DNA of 64,000 nucleotides from Ruminococcus flavefaciens (GTDB lineage Bacteria > Bacillota > Clostridia > Oscillospirales > Ruminococcaceae): positions 968,469 through 1,032,468 of the forward strand of contig JAMPAU010000001.1 in the NCBI GenBank assembly GCA_023667045.1. Reading direction: 5' to 3'. The translations under genes were made by a program, and so were the position numbers. Shown one piece after another: positions 16,269 to 26,700 of the stretch. Within the stretch, counting starts at the first letter, position 1; each line of letters opens with the position of its first letter. Below the pieces are notes generated by a model that was given only the letters and a program-made list of their open reading frames with translations, was not told the origin of the DNA and made no database searches.

Positions 16269-17090
16269 TCACCTGTAATTCTTCATAAGCCATTCCGCAA
16301 CGCCGTTATCATTATTCGACGGTACTATAAAGTCCGCAACGGCTTTTAATTCGGGTTTGGCATTCCCGACGGCTATTTTTATATCAGATTTTGCAAACAT
16401 CGGCAAGTCGTTTAAGTTGTCCCCGAAACACACCACCTCGTCAAAACCGTATTCATTACGGAGGTACTTTATGCCGTTTGCCTTTGAGGCTTTATCTGAA
16501 AAAATTTCAAGGTAATATTTACCAGTGTAAGTATCCTGATAAAAAGCATGATTAACGCCTTTTATGTTTTCTATAATATTTCTGACTGGCAGTATTTCTT
16601 CATATTCTCCGGTGGTAGTAAAATAAACCGTTTCGCCGTCAGCCTCGTCAGCAAGGTCTCTGCACTGTACAAACGGTTTATTGTAGTTGTTTTTTCGGGA
16701 TTCAGCGAAACTTTTCATAACCTGCGATGTTATTTCAGTAAAGTAAGCTGTAAGTACATTGTCATGTATCTTATACATAAAGCATTTAAGGTTATTTTCA
16801 CTGAACGCCCTTATAATCTGTGCGGAAGATTCCGGCGTGATATATTCGTTTTTAACGTAAGTATCATTGTGGGGATTATATATGCTGACACCGTTCATGA
16901 GTATGTACGGAATATTTATATCCAGTGCGGAAGTAATAGGCTTTGCGGAATATACCGACCGTGCCGTTGCAAAAGTAAAATACATACCCTGTCCGATAAG
17001 TGCATTGATGTTTTTCACGGTAAAATCAGACAATCCGGCGTTATTGTCAAGGAGAGTACCGTCAAGGTCTGAAATATAGAGCTTTTTAAT
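16269..17090 (-). CDS. HAD-superfamily Cof-type phosphatase with apparent ATT start
   Basis: A HAD class IIB hydrolase. Motif I DLDGTLLD is near the N-terminus, a Thr/Ser motif II lies in FATARS, and motif IV GDNLNDLPMF is near the C-terminus. Relatives dephosphorylate sugar phosphates, FMN or PLP; the substrate here is unknown. No ATG or GTG lies upstream of the catalytic Asp. The only in-frame choices are TTG 17111, which coincides with the predicted transcription start and has no SD, and ATT 17090, which sits 7 bases after a perfect GGAGGTGAT. I chose ATT, giving about 273 residues. First gene of a long transcript leading to iorA. Confidence 0.85.
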   Translation of the reverse strand: MKKLYISDLDGTLLDNNAGLSDFTVKNINALIGQGMYFTFATARSVYSAKPITSALDINIPYILMNGVSIYNPHNDTYVKNEYITPESSAQIIRAFSENNLKCFMYKIHDNVLTAYFTEITSQVMKSFAESRKNNYNKPFVQCRDLADEADGETVYFTTTGEYEEILPVRNIIENIKGVNHAFYQDTYTGKYYLEIFSDKASKANGIKYLRNEYGFDEVVCFGDNLNDLPMFAKSDIKIAVGNAKPELKAVADFIVPSNNDNGVAEWLMKNYR

Positions 17091-17118
17091 AAAATCACCT
17101 CCGGATAGCAATAGAACT

Positions 17119-17124
17119 ATTATA
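17119..17124 (-). promoter_or_regulatory. Extended -10 promoter of the HAD-ior transcript
   Basis: TGCTATAAT on the minus strand (TATAAT 17124-17119) gives a predicted start near 17112, about 20 bases before the ATT start. No strong -35 box is seen. Confidence 0.55.
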
Positions 17125-17259
17125 GCATAAATTTTTAAAAAAATAAAGTGCTTGTATAAAACATCTCAAATTTTTGTCACACCTCACAAAAAAAGTACAG
17201 CATAATGTACGTTATGACTAATCAGATTTCGGATTCATAATAACCATTGACAAGAAAAA

Positions 17260-17293
17260 AAATATCCGCATACAGTCTGCACCATATGCGGAT
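17260..17293 (-). terminator. Terminator of the DUF2975-HTH operon
   Basis: ATCCGCATA (17064+200, i.e. 17264-17272) pairs with TATGCGGAT (17285-17293), followed on the minus strand by a T-rich run (17262-17252). Confidence 0.75.
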
Positions 17294-17298
17294 TATAT

Positions 17299-17523
17299 TT
17301 ATTTTTCATCAATGTCAACGTCTTCTTCGTATTCTAGAACATCTGCGGGCTGACAGTTAAGTTCACGGCAGATAGCATTCAGTGTTGAAAAACGTATCGC
17401 ATTAACCTTGCCTGTTTTGAGTTTTGAGAGGTTGACGTTGCTTACACCTACACGGTCGCTTAGTTCGTTGAGACTTATCTTTCTGTCTGCCATAACCCTG
17501 TCAAGTCTTGAAATTATAGCCAT
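17299..17523 (-). CDS. XRE-type HTH regulator (YozG-like)
   Basis: A 74-residue single-domain Cro/C1-type DNA-binding protein: LDRVMADRKISLNELSDRVG, then the recognition helix region SNVNLSKLKTG, and a hydrophobic FSTLNAICRELNCQPADVLEY end. Such short regulators are regularly paired with DUF2975 membrane proteins, as here (9 bases between genes). It probably autoregulates the pair through repeats upstream of the operon promoter. Acidic tail. Confidence 0.85.
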   Translation of the reverse strand: MAIISRLDRVMADRKISLNELSDRVGVSNVNLSKLKTGKVNAIRFSTLNAICRELNCQPADVLEYEEDVDIDEK

Positions 17524-17532
17524 ATTATCACC

Positions 17533-18189
17533 TCATACTGTATCGTCGGATTCCTGCTGTAACTCTGCACCATAGCTGAATATATACACAAACACAAGTA
17601 CAACAAGAACTACCAATGCCGTTGAAAGTATCGAAATACCGCCGATTAATATTGATACAACGCCGAAAGGTATAAATGAGTAAGCGAGTTTCTTCATAGC
17701 CGTAAGTACGTTTTCCTCAAAAGGTGACTGGCATACTTCAAGTGCCTTGCAGAGTTTAACAACAAACATGAGTATAACGTATATTGAAGCAATGAAAATA
17801 ACCGCACCGAATCCAGTCACGCCGATAACGATTTTTGCCTGTTTTGCCGTAACCTTTTCTGCTGATAATGAAATATCAATGTTGTTGAAACCTTTTTCAG
17901 TCGGGTCTGCTTTTTCGTCAACGACAACATCAAATTCCGCACCGAAGAAATCTTTGTGTTCTGTTTCAAGTTCGCCAATGCTGAAAGCGTTGCTTTCGGT
18001 GTTGTATGAGATTCTGCCCTGAGCCGTACCGTCAAACTTTAAATCGTCTGCCGGAATGAAAAGGCATACGATAAGTGTGCATACAAGAAGCACGATTGCA
18101 CAAGCAAGGGTAATGCCCTTAATGATTTTTGAGATGATACGTCCGACTTTGCCCACGTTGTTGATTTTTGATGTGATTTCGTTTTTCAT
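17533..18189 (-). CDS. DUF2975-type membrane protein
   Basis: A 218-residue protein with four predicted TM helices (about 22-48, 125-150, 165-185, 188-210). The extracytoplasmic loop between the first two holds the variable part. This topology, together with an adjacent YozG-like regulator, fits the DUF2975 family, whose function is unknown. It is first in a two-gene operon under a consensus promoter. Confidence 0.75.
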   Translation of the reverse strand: MKNEITSKINNVGKVGRIISKIIKGITLACAIVLLVCTLIVCLFIPADDLKFDGTAQGRISYNTESNAFSIGELETEHKDFFGAEFDVVVDEKADPTEKGFNNIDISLSAEKVTAKQAKIVIGVTGFGAVIFIASIYVILMFVVKLCKALEVCQSPFEENVLTAMKKLAYSFIPFGVVSILIGGISILSTALVVLVVLVFVYIFSYGAELQQESDDTV

Positions 18190-18251
18190 AATGAAAACCC
18201 TCCGTTAAAAAATATTTTTTTGTTTTTTGCATTGCTTTATCTTATGCTATG

Positions 18252-18280
18252 ATTATAGCACAGGTTTTTACGTTTGTCAA
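18252..18280 (-). promoter_or_regulatory. Consensus promoter of the DUF2975-HTH operon
   Basis: On the minus strand, TTGACA (18280-18275), a 17-base spacer and TATAAT (18257-18252). Confidence 0.85.
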
Positions 18281-18293
18281 TAGAATTTTAATG

Positions 18294-18390
18294 TTTATCG
18301 TTAAATTTGTACATCTGCACAAAAGACAAGCCCATGAGGATATATTTCCCTGTACATAAGTAACGATAATTTTTTATCGTTTATCATTAA
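18294..18390. promoter_or_regulatory. Repeated ATCGTTA boxes, candidate operators
   Basis: The TTATCGTTA motif or its complement occurs at 18294-18305, 18361-18369 and 18374-18383, with a weaker TTATCATTAA at 18381-18390. The boxes lie between the divergent DUF2975-HTH and GH5 promoters, the first one 14 bases upstream of the former's -35. They are candidate sites for the XRE regulator. Confidence 0.45.
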
Positions 18391-18431
18391 AATACAGTTT
18401 TCTTTTTCTGTAAAAAAATATTTTCAGAATA

Positions 18432-18460
18432 TTGAAATAATTCCGGAATAATGTTATAAT
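18432..18460 (+). promoter_or_regulatory. Promoter of the GH5 endoglucanase gene
   Basis: TTGAAA (18432-18437), a 17-base spacer and TATAAT (18455-18460), about 45 bases before the ATG at 18506. Confidence 0.75.
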
Positions 18461-18505
18461 ATCTTTAATACACACCCATAAAACACGAAAGGACATTAAA
18501 CGGTC

Positions 18506-20629
18506 ATGAAAAAAAGATTAACAACACTCATTACAGCTTCAGCACTTGCGGTAACTTTCACCGCCTGCGGAGACAAGAAGAAAAGTTCAAATGAATATGT
18601 ACAGTCAACTTTCAACACACAGGCACGCACCAGTGCAGACATTAAAAACACCTCTCCGGAAACTACAGAGGAAATAACTGAAGAACCTACTACACTTCAT
18701 GTCAGTCCGATAGAGACAGTTTCCGCTGAAGTCGGCACACAGTATACAGTTGACAAGGTTATACCAAAAACTGACGGAAAAAATACCGTTAAAATCCCCC
18801 TTGAAGAGTTCATAGAAGACGGCGATATTATAAAGTCTTTCACATTCGTGATATACTCCGGAGACGGTCTTGATATAGGACAGTTCAAAGGCGGTTGTGG
18901 TATTTCCGTAACAGAAGACTACCCCTCAGACGATGAGGGCTGGTATCAGTCGCCGGACTTCACAGCCTCAACGCAAGGCACTTACGGCGAAATAAAATGG
19001 GACGTTCCGGCAGATGTGAGCAAGTGCGTATCAGCAGACGGTGAAGTGCTTTTCGGCTACTGGTGGGGAAACGCTTCCAGTGTAAAAGTTGAAAACGTAA
19101 TATGCACATACACACGCACAAGGGATTTATCTGTTGACGGTACTGTTTCAAAGGAAGTCGGCGAGAGTATAGGTTTCAATGACACTGAAAATATGCTGAA
19201 AATAAAGACAGCAGACTTTATGCCGGAAAATACCGTGCCACAGCTTGTTACCTTTAATATAAGCTCGTCCGGAGGATTCGGAAAGTTTACCGGTGCTTAC
19301 GGCTATAAGTCATCTGCCGGAAACTACCTCTCCCCCGATACGTCGGTTTTCACGGACAGCTCAAGCCTGTCACTGACGTGGTTTGTGCCTCAGAAAGCTA
19401 AAAATCTTATTACAGAAAACGGTGAAATTATGTTAGGTTACTGGTGGAGTGAACAACCCGAAATGACCCTTGATTCCATAGAAGTAAAATACAGTATCGG
19501 AAACGGCACGCCGTCTGTCACTGCCGAAAAGTCCGAACTCGACAAGGAAGACCCAGTGGCAGAAAAAAACACCAAGAAAACTACTGAAGAAAGTTCAACA
19601 GAAAGTACAAACGAAAATACAGGAGAGTTCCGCACGCCTGCTCAGATTGTCAAGGAAATAAATGTAGGCTGGAATCTCGGAAACTCTTTCGACTGCTATG
19701 ATAATACTTTCACTAAAGTCTCAACTGAAACTTCATGGGGCAACACCAAAACTACAGAAGAAATTATCAAGGGCGTAAAGGACGCAGGTTTCAATGCAAT
19801 AAGAATACCTGTTACATGGGGCGAACACATGGACGAAAACAATATTATTCAGTCTGAATGGCTCGACCGTGTGCAAGAAGTAGTTGACTATGCCTACAAT
19901 AATGATATGTTCGTAATTATCAATATGCACCACGACGACTATATATGGTTCAATCCGACTGAAGCAGAATATCCGCAAGACAGCGAAAAACTCAAAGCTA
20001 TATGGAAACAGATTTCTGAAAGATTCATTGATTACGATGACAGGCTTTTATTTGAGGGCATGAACGAACCCCGAACTATTGACAGCGAAAAGGAATGGCA
20101 GGGCGGTACTCCCGAAGAAAGAGCCGTTATAAATAAGTATGAGCAGGATTTCATTGATACTGTACGTGCTACCGGCGGTAACAACGCTGAAAGAACTCTC
20201 GTTATAACTTCATATGCCGCTTCTGCTGAAACAGTCGCCATTGACGATATAACTATTCCTGACGACAAAAATATTATAGTTTCGGTACACTATTATGCTC
20301 CTTGGAAGTTCTCGGAGGGTATCGACAGCATTTTCACTGACGAGGGCAAAAACGAACTTGATAACAAATTCGCTGAACTCAAGGAAAAATTCATTGACAA
20401 GGGTATTCCCATTATTATAGGAGAGTTCGGCTGTGTTAATGCTACCGACAACGCCACACGTGCGGAATATTACGACTATTATATATCTTCCGCAGGTGCA
20501 AACGGCATAAAGTGCTTTGTCTGGGATAACGGAAAGTCTTCCGGCGAGTCAAGCTTCGGTCTCTTTAACCGCAATAAACTCTCATGGAATGAGGAAATAC
20601 TCAACGGCATTATAAGAACGGCTGAATAA
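18506..20629 (+). CDS. Lipoprotein GH5 endoglucanase with two carbohydrate-binding-like modules
   Basis: A 707-residue lipoprotein (signal with FTAC, Cys21). A Thr/Glu linker precedes two homologous beta-sandwich modules (about 65-205 and 210-335), each ending in a LGYWWG-like strand plus SVEVKY-type strand, like carbohydrate-binding modules of ruminococcal cellulases. After a second linker comes a GH5 catalytic domain (about 375-705): VGWNLGNSFD, RIPVTWGEH, NMHHDDY, the acid/base in GMNEPR (Glu521), SVHYYAPW, and the nucleophile in GEFG (Glu640). It should cleave beta-1,4-glucans (cellulose, mixed-linkage glucan or xyloglucan) at the cell surface. There is no dockerin, so attachment is by lipid. 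Monocistronic, ending at a strong terminator. Confidence 0.92.
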   Translation: MKKRLTTLITASALAVTFTACGDKKKSSNEYVQSTFNTQARTSADIKNTSPETTEEITEEPTTLHVSPIETVSAEVGTQYTVDKVIPKTDGKNTVKIPLEEFIEDGDIIKSFTFVIYSGDGLDIGQFKGGCGISVTEDYPSDDEGWYQSPDFTASTQGTYGEIKWDVPADVSKCVSADGEVLFGYWWGNASSVKVENVICTYTRTRDLSVDGTVSKEVGESIGFNDTENMLKIKTADFMPENTVPQLVTFNISSSGGFGKFTGAYGYKSSAGNYLSPDTSVFTDSSSLSLTWFVPQKAKNLITENGEIMLGYWWSEQPEMTLDSIEVKYSIGNGTPSVTAEKSELDKEDPVAEKNTKKTTEESSTESTNENTGEFRTPAQIVKEINVGWNLGNSFDCYDNTFTKVSTETSWGNTKTTEEIIKGVKDAGFNAIRIPVTWGEHMDENNIIQSEWLDRVQEVVDYAYNNDMFVIINMHHDDYIWFNPTEAEYPQDSEKLKAIWKQISERFIDYDDRLLFEGMNEPRTIDSEKEWQGGTPEERAVINKYEQDFIDTVRATGGNNAERTLVITSYAASAETVAIDDITIPDDKNIIVSVHYYAPWKFSEGIDSIFTDEGKNELDNKFAELKEKFIDKGIPIIIGEFGCVNATDNATRAEYYDYYISSAGANGIKCFVWDNGKSSGESSFGLFNRNKLSWNEEILNGIIRTAE

Positions 20630-20636
20630 CATAAAA

Positions 20637-20676
20637 AACACCGCAGGAATATTTTTATCCTGTGGTGTTTTGTTTG
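20637..20676 (+). terminator. Terminator after the GH5 gene
   Basis: AACACCGCAGGA (20637-20648) pairs with TCCTGTGGTGTT (20658-20669), including one mismatch or wobble, followed by a T-rich tail. It may also help stop transcription from the converging adhesin gene. Confidence 0.8.
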
Positions 20677-20747
20677 TATAATAAATTACATAGTAAACTG
20701 AAAAAAGAAAGGTTGCGTAACCGTCTGGCTACACAACCTTTACTTAA

Positions 20748-23700
20748 TTATGCATTTTTTCTTTTACGTCTGCTAAAGACTGCTGTGATTAATGCACCGC
20801 CTGTGATTATCATACCGACTACAGTATATGGAACTGTTCCGCTTCCGCCTGTGCTTGGCATTTTAACGCCCTCGTCATAAGTAGATGTCGGCGTATTTCT
20901 TACGGTTATCGTTCCGCCTGTATTTGTGATATAATATTCGTCGAAAGTACCGTCGTAATCGTACGTTGCTTCATAGCCGGAAACAGGCACTTCCTCAATC
21001 CAGTAGTAGTATGCGCTTCCGCTAGAGTCGCTTACTGGGAGGTCCGTGATTGTCTTTTCCCAACCCTCGCTGTACTTTACGTCAACAGAATAGTATTCTT
21101 TTCCGTCTTCTTTAATCCATGTAGGCTCTTCGGCTAACAGATAGGATACGCTGTCCATTGTGAGACTAAGAGGTGCTAATGATGCTCCGCTTGCTCCGTC
21201 TTTAAGTACAATTGTATAGTTACCAGCATTCATAGCATTAAAGTTAATCTTATCATATGTTCTTGTAAAATTTGTTAGTGTTAATGTATTTCCATCTAAT
21301 GTTGCTTTAAAAGTGCCGTTCCATACTGAAACGCTATTGCTATTTAATGTAAAACCATCATTACCAATATTGATATAATATGTATCAGTAACATTCATAT
21401 TTTCAATTACAATGCTTTCAATTCTAACAGCTGTATGCTCATCATTAAAATACATATATCCTGCATTAGCACTAATAGTACCAGTAATTCCTGCCGGTGC
21501 GCTTCCGTCGCTTATATTGACCGTGCAAGTACCCTCATTGTAGCCGTCTTTTGTAGCAGTAAATGTAACCTTGCCTGTTTCTGCATTTGGTTCAACAGTG
21601 AGTGTGCCGTTTTCGTATGTTACACCACTTGGCAAAGAATCATAAGTGATAGTTGCGTCACTTGGGTCTGCTGTAATCTGTACTGTCTGTGCTGTGTCGC
21701 CGATTACTACTGTACTTTGACTTGCCGAAACTGTAACAGAGGGAAGTTCTACAACGTGTACATGATATGATTTTTTTTCATTATTACCATAAGTAACTTT
21801 AAATCCAACATAAGCCTGTTCTGTTGTACCTGCATTACCTTTGCTTATAGTAAATGTTTTGTCACCTGTTTTATTTACAATTAAAGAATAAGTGTCATTT
21901 GATTCTATATTAATGTTCTTGTTTGATTCAAAGCTAAGTGACGAGTTTAATGGAACTTCAAAAGCATCTGCATTAGTCTGTGCCTTATCTGTAACATTTG
22001 TCCTTGAATTGCCATTAACAAGATAAAGAACAAAATTTGCATTTTCAACAACTTTTACTGCATATGTTGCTGATTTGCCGTCTTTACGGGTTGCCGTGAT
22101 AGTAACAACTTCGTTGTCGGCAGTCAAATCTAAGCCTGTAACAAGACCTCTTTGGTCAACTTTTGCCTTAGTTTCGTCAGATGAAGTCCATGTGATTTCG
22201 CCATAGCTCGGAGAAACTCTTAACTGAAGCGGTTCGCCGCCTGCCTCAATTTCATCTCCGTCGCCTGTAATTGTCAGTGTATCGTCTTTATTGTAACCAA
22301 CATTAATTGTTTTTGAAACTGTAAGCGGTACGCCGTTAACCTTGCAAGTAGCAGTGATTGTAGCTGTGCCTACATCATGAGCTGTGATATTGCCGTTGCT
22401 GTCGATTGAGATAATATCCGTATTACTGCTTGAATAGCTGATGTCAGTTATAGTATTGCCTTTAGGGTCTATGGTTGCCTTGTCTGTCTGACCTGCTGTC
22501 ATTGTTTCGGGTACAACGAGCGAAATAGCAACAACGTTTACATCAATTGTGATATTTTCGTTTCCTGCCTTTACGGTAATTTCAGCCTTACCCGCTTCTA
22601 ATGAGTGGATATTGCCGTTCGCATCGACCGTCGCAACTGCCTCATTGCTTGATTCAAATGTAGCATCGGTTCTGTTTGTTGTGAGCTTATAATCGTCGTT
22701 TGCACCCATAGTTATCGGACCGCTTGGTGAAACTTTAAGTGTAAGCGGTAAATCATCCTTGTTAGGAGCAGTAGTGCTTCTCCAGATTTTTACCTTAACA
22801 CCGCTGTTGTTTGTGCTGTGGTTTACATCGTCGTTCCAGTCTTTCTTGACCGTAATCGAAACAGACCTTGTATTTGTTACCGCAAAAGTGATTTTTCCGT
22901 CTTTTTCTTTAGGCTCTCCAATAGTACAGGTATAGCCATTAATCGGAGTTTCCTCTATCGTATAGGAGTAAGGTTTTCCGTCGGGACTTTTTGCAGGAAG
23001 ATTTGCATATTTGAGAGTCCATGTATCGCCGTTTTTAACAATATCGCCGTCAAGATCTGCAAGTACTTCTTCCCATGCTTTATTGTCTGTTGAGCGGTAA
23101 ATAGTGAAGTCAAGCTTCGCTCTTAAATCTGCGTCTTTTTCTGCGTCATCGTTTTTCCATGTCTTTGTGATTTCGATTTCTGTTGTCGGAGGATTATACT
23201 TATTCTTTACAACAACCGCCTCTGGACTTAAAGCAGTCTGTGAATTGTTGCTGTATGAAACTTCCCAGTCAGCGAGATTCTCATTCTCAACTTCTTCAAC
23301 GCTTAATTTTACATCTGTATCAAAACCGCTCGGCAGGTCGATAACTTTTGTCCAGTCGCCATTGCCTGTGATTTCGTAAGTAGCTGCTTCGTCTGCGTTG
23401 TCTGTGAATGTTCCGTCTGCTTTGAGATATGATTTTGGTGTGTAGTATTTTTCAATCGCATTGTAATAAGCATTTGCGATAGCTGTATAACCATCTTCAT
23501 TTGGATGACAACCATCATTTCTGATATAATTATCAGTAACAACACTGCAAATATCTACATAGTAAACATTATCAGTTGTATTTCCATCAGCGTATGATTT
23601 TATTTTTGCATTATAATCATCAATTATTCCATTTGGAATTGCTCCGTCATTGTCACTATAATTGCTAAGCCAATTCCACCATTGACCAGCCTCTGTAACA

Positions 23701-26700
23701 CCGCTAATTCCGTCTTTGTAGAAGTCAAAATGCGGAATACTGCCTACAAAGATTACAGCATTTGGAGCCTGTGTTTGGATTTCTCCAATGCAAGCTTCAA
23801 ATCTATCATATACACCTTTTGCATCACCTTTAACAGAACTACCACTTTGATGTATATCATTTGTACCGCCGATAAAGCAAATAATATCTGTATCTGCCGG
23901 AATATCTGTACTTACTCTTTTTCTGAACCCGTCATTTTCATTGCCTATCTGTTGTCCACTTTCACCCTTATTAAAGTTCCAAACTGGAGAGCCATTAGTA
24001 ATAGTATAATTATTACTTGTTAAAAGATTAATCAACTTTGAAGGATAATCCTTGCCATTTTTAGAGCAATTGGATTCAGAAGAGCCATATCCATCTGTAA
24101 TGGAATCACCAAAACAAATCACTTTCAAGCCAGTCTTTGGAGCAGATTCGCCCTCTTTATAGAGCCTTACCTGAATGCTGTCCACAGGAGCGTCAATTAA
24201 AATATCGTTTTCGTTGTACCACTCTTTCTTGACAGTAATCGAAGGACGCTCGTTAGCGATAGTGTAAGCGTAGTTTGAACCTGTCTGAACACGAGTAACA
24301 TTTGCGGTATACTTATCGCTGTCAGCTGCGATATTCACAGCAGTTTCAACAACATAGTACGCATACTCTTTTGTTGAATTTCCGTCAGTAGTTTCATCTG
24401 CATTGTCAAGAGGAAGTCCAGACCATACATTTGCCCAGTCGTTTTCCGCATTGAGAGTTACAGGATTATTGTATGATTCTTCGGGTTGATATACAACAGC
24501 ACCTGCCTTTTTAAGCTCCTCTTCTGTCGGAGAATCGCTAAGCTCCTTTGAATTATCTACCTGATAGAGTGTTACTTCGATAGAGTCGGAACTATGAATA
24601 TCGTTGCCGTCGCTCCATACCTTGTTTACGCTTACAGAAGCACTTACTGCATTAGGATTTTTGTTTGTTACAGTAATTTCACCTGTATTGTTATTAATCT
24701 TGAATGTAACACTTGTAACAAAGTTAGTGCCTGCCGGAAGCCCTGTTTCCTTTGCTGTAAAGCTTACGTATTTGCTGAGGTCAACTTCTTCAAGCTGTTC
24801 TGCTGTAATATCTGCAAACCAATTTTCTCTGTCAAGTTCAATCTTTCCAAAGAGTGACTGCGACTGTGCTCCGTTTGATTCAATTCCGAAAATCTCAACC
24901 TCGATTTTCTCTGTACCGATTTTTGTCGAATTTGCAGGAAGAACTTTATTTTCAGCATCTGTCCATACTTTATGAAGTCTGAGAGTTGTTGAGTTAGTAA
25001 TCTCCACGTTTTCGTCGTTTTTATTTACTGCGTTGTTGACATAAGTCGGAAAATACTTACCTATTTCGCTAGCATCTTCTTTAAATGTAACTTCAACTTT
25101 GCCTGTTTCTTTGTCTGTTTCCTCATCTTTAACTACTTCATAGATTTCAGCCTGTCTGTATGCAGAAACAGTTTTTGAAGTTTCTGCATCTATAGTTTCA
25201 TCAAGCATATAAAGTTCATCGTCGATTGTGTAGCCGATTTCCTTTACATAGTAGTAAATCGGAGTATTGCCGTGACCGTTCGGGAGGTTACGCCATACTG
25301 TTTCTGCTTTTGTGCTATACGGAACTACAGCAACAGAACTGAAATCATTATCCATGATACCGAGTTCGCTTGCCAAAACAGGCTTTGCATTATCTGGAAT
25401 TTTAGATGAATTTGTATCAGACCACAAAAGTTGGAGAATAATTTTTGTATCTGATTCTGATAAATTTTCTTCATCAAAATTAACCCAGTCTTTTGTTACC
25501 TTAATGTCAATAAGTTCATTATTAGGAACATCAACAGTTACGCCTGTCTGTACCTGCATTACATTTGCAGTATCAAAGCCGTCTGGTTTTAATACAGAAG
25601 CAGATGACGGAATAGCATTGTATAAGAAATAGTGTTCAAATACGAAATTATCAAGGAAATCCGCATAATCAACATTATTATATTCTGTATCTCCTGTATT
25701 GACATACTTTAAAATAAGCTTTTTATAATCATCGGCAGAAAGACCGAGATTTGACCCCTCGTAACCGTCAGGAACTTTTGTTTCAATAAGCTTATAAATT
25801 ACACCATCCTGAAGATTTACTTCATAAGCAGATGTGCCATCGAGTTGAATTTCAAAAGCATCTTCGGGAACAGTTTTTGAAGCATCTTCGTACCATGTTA
25901 CATTTTTGCTTTCAATATTCTTAGCATAAACCCAGCCTTTTCCGTCATTGGAATCCTCGCCGTAGTATGCAAGCACGAAATTAGCCTTAAGATTATTTAC
26001 ATTGTAGTCTGCAATGTTTACTTTCTGAATTTTCGGGAGTATAGTTGTTGAAATGCTTCCGTATGACTTAGCAATTTCAAAGTTGTTTACAATCTTTTCC
26101 TTTTCGGCAACGTTACTCTCTGTTTCGAGACGAGCCTTGTTTTTCATGGAAATCTTATCGCCTGCCGGAGGTGTCATACCGCTTTCCATAACAGGATAAA
26201 TTCCGCCCTGCATTGATGTACTCTTACAGCCCTGCTTAACTGACGGAGTATTTTCGTTTGCAATCAACTTATATGTGTATTCGATTGAAATATGTGTGGA
26301 GTCGGGTACATTGAGTTCAAGAGTAGCCGTACCCTCTTTTGCATCCGCACCGTTCTTGAATACGAAATTATACTGATTTGACTGAAGTTTTGTCTTGTTT
26401 CCGTTTGCGTCGTAAGCATAGACATTAAGCGAATTAAGCAGAACATCAATCAAGTTACTTCCATTTGTTGTTGTGGGGTTATGAACCTGATTTCTGTGAG
26501 ATTTACAGTCCATACGGTCTATAGTATAGCTTATTGTATCGAAAACGTCTGTTATACGTACTGTCGAGCCGTTTGAGAGAGTTTTTGCGTCGGGGTTTAC
26601 GTCGATTGTGTACTTAACCTGTCCCGGAATCCGAGTTTCTGCAAAATCTTTGCTGATGAGATTGTCGGGCTTTTTGATTACAAGTGTATTTTCATCTTTT

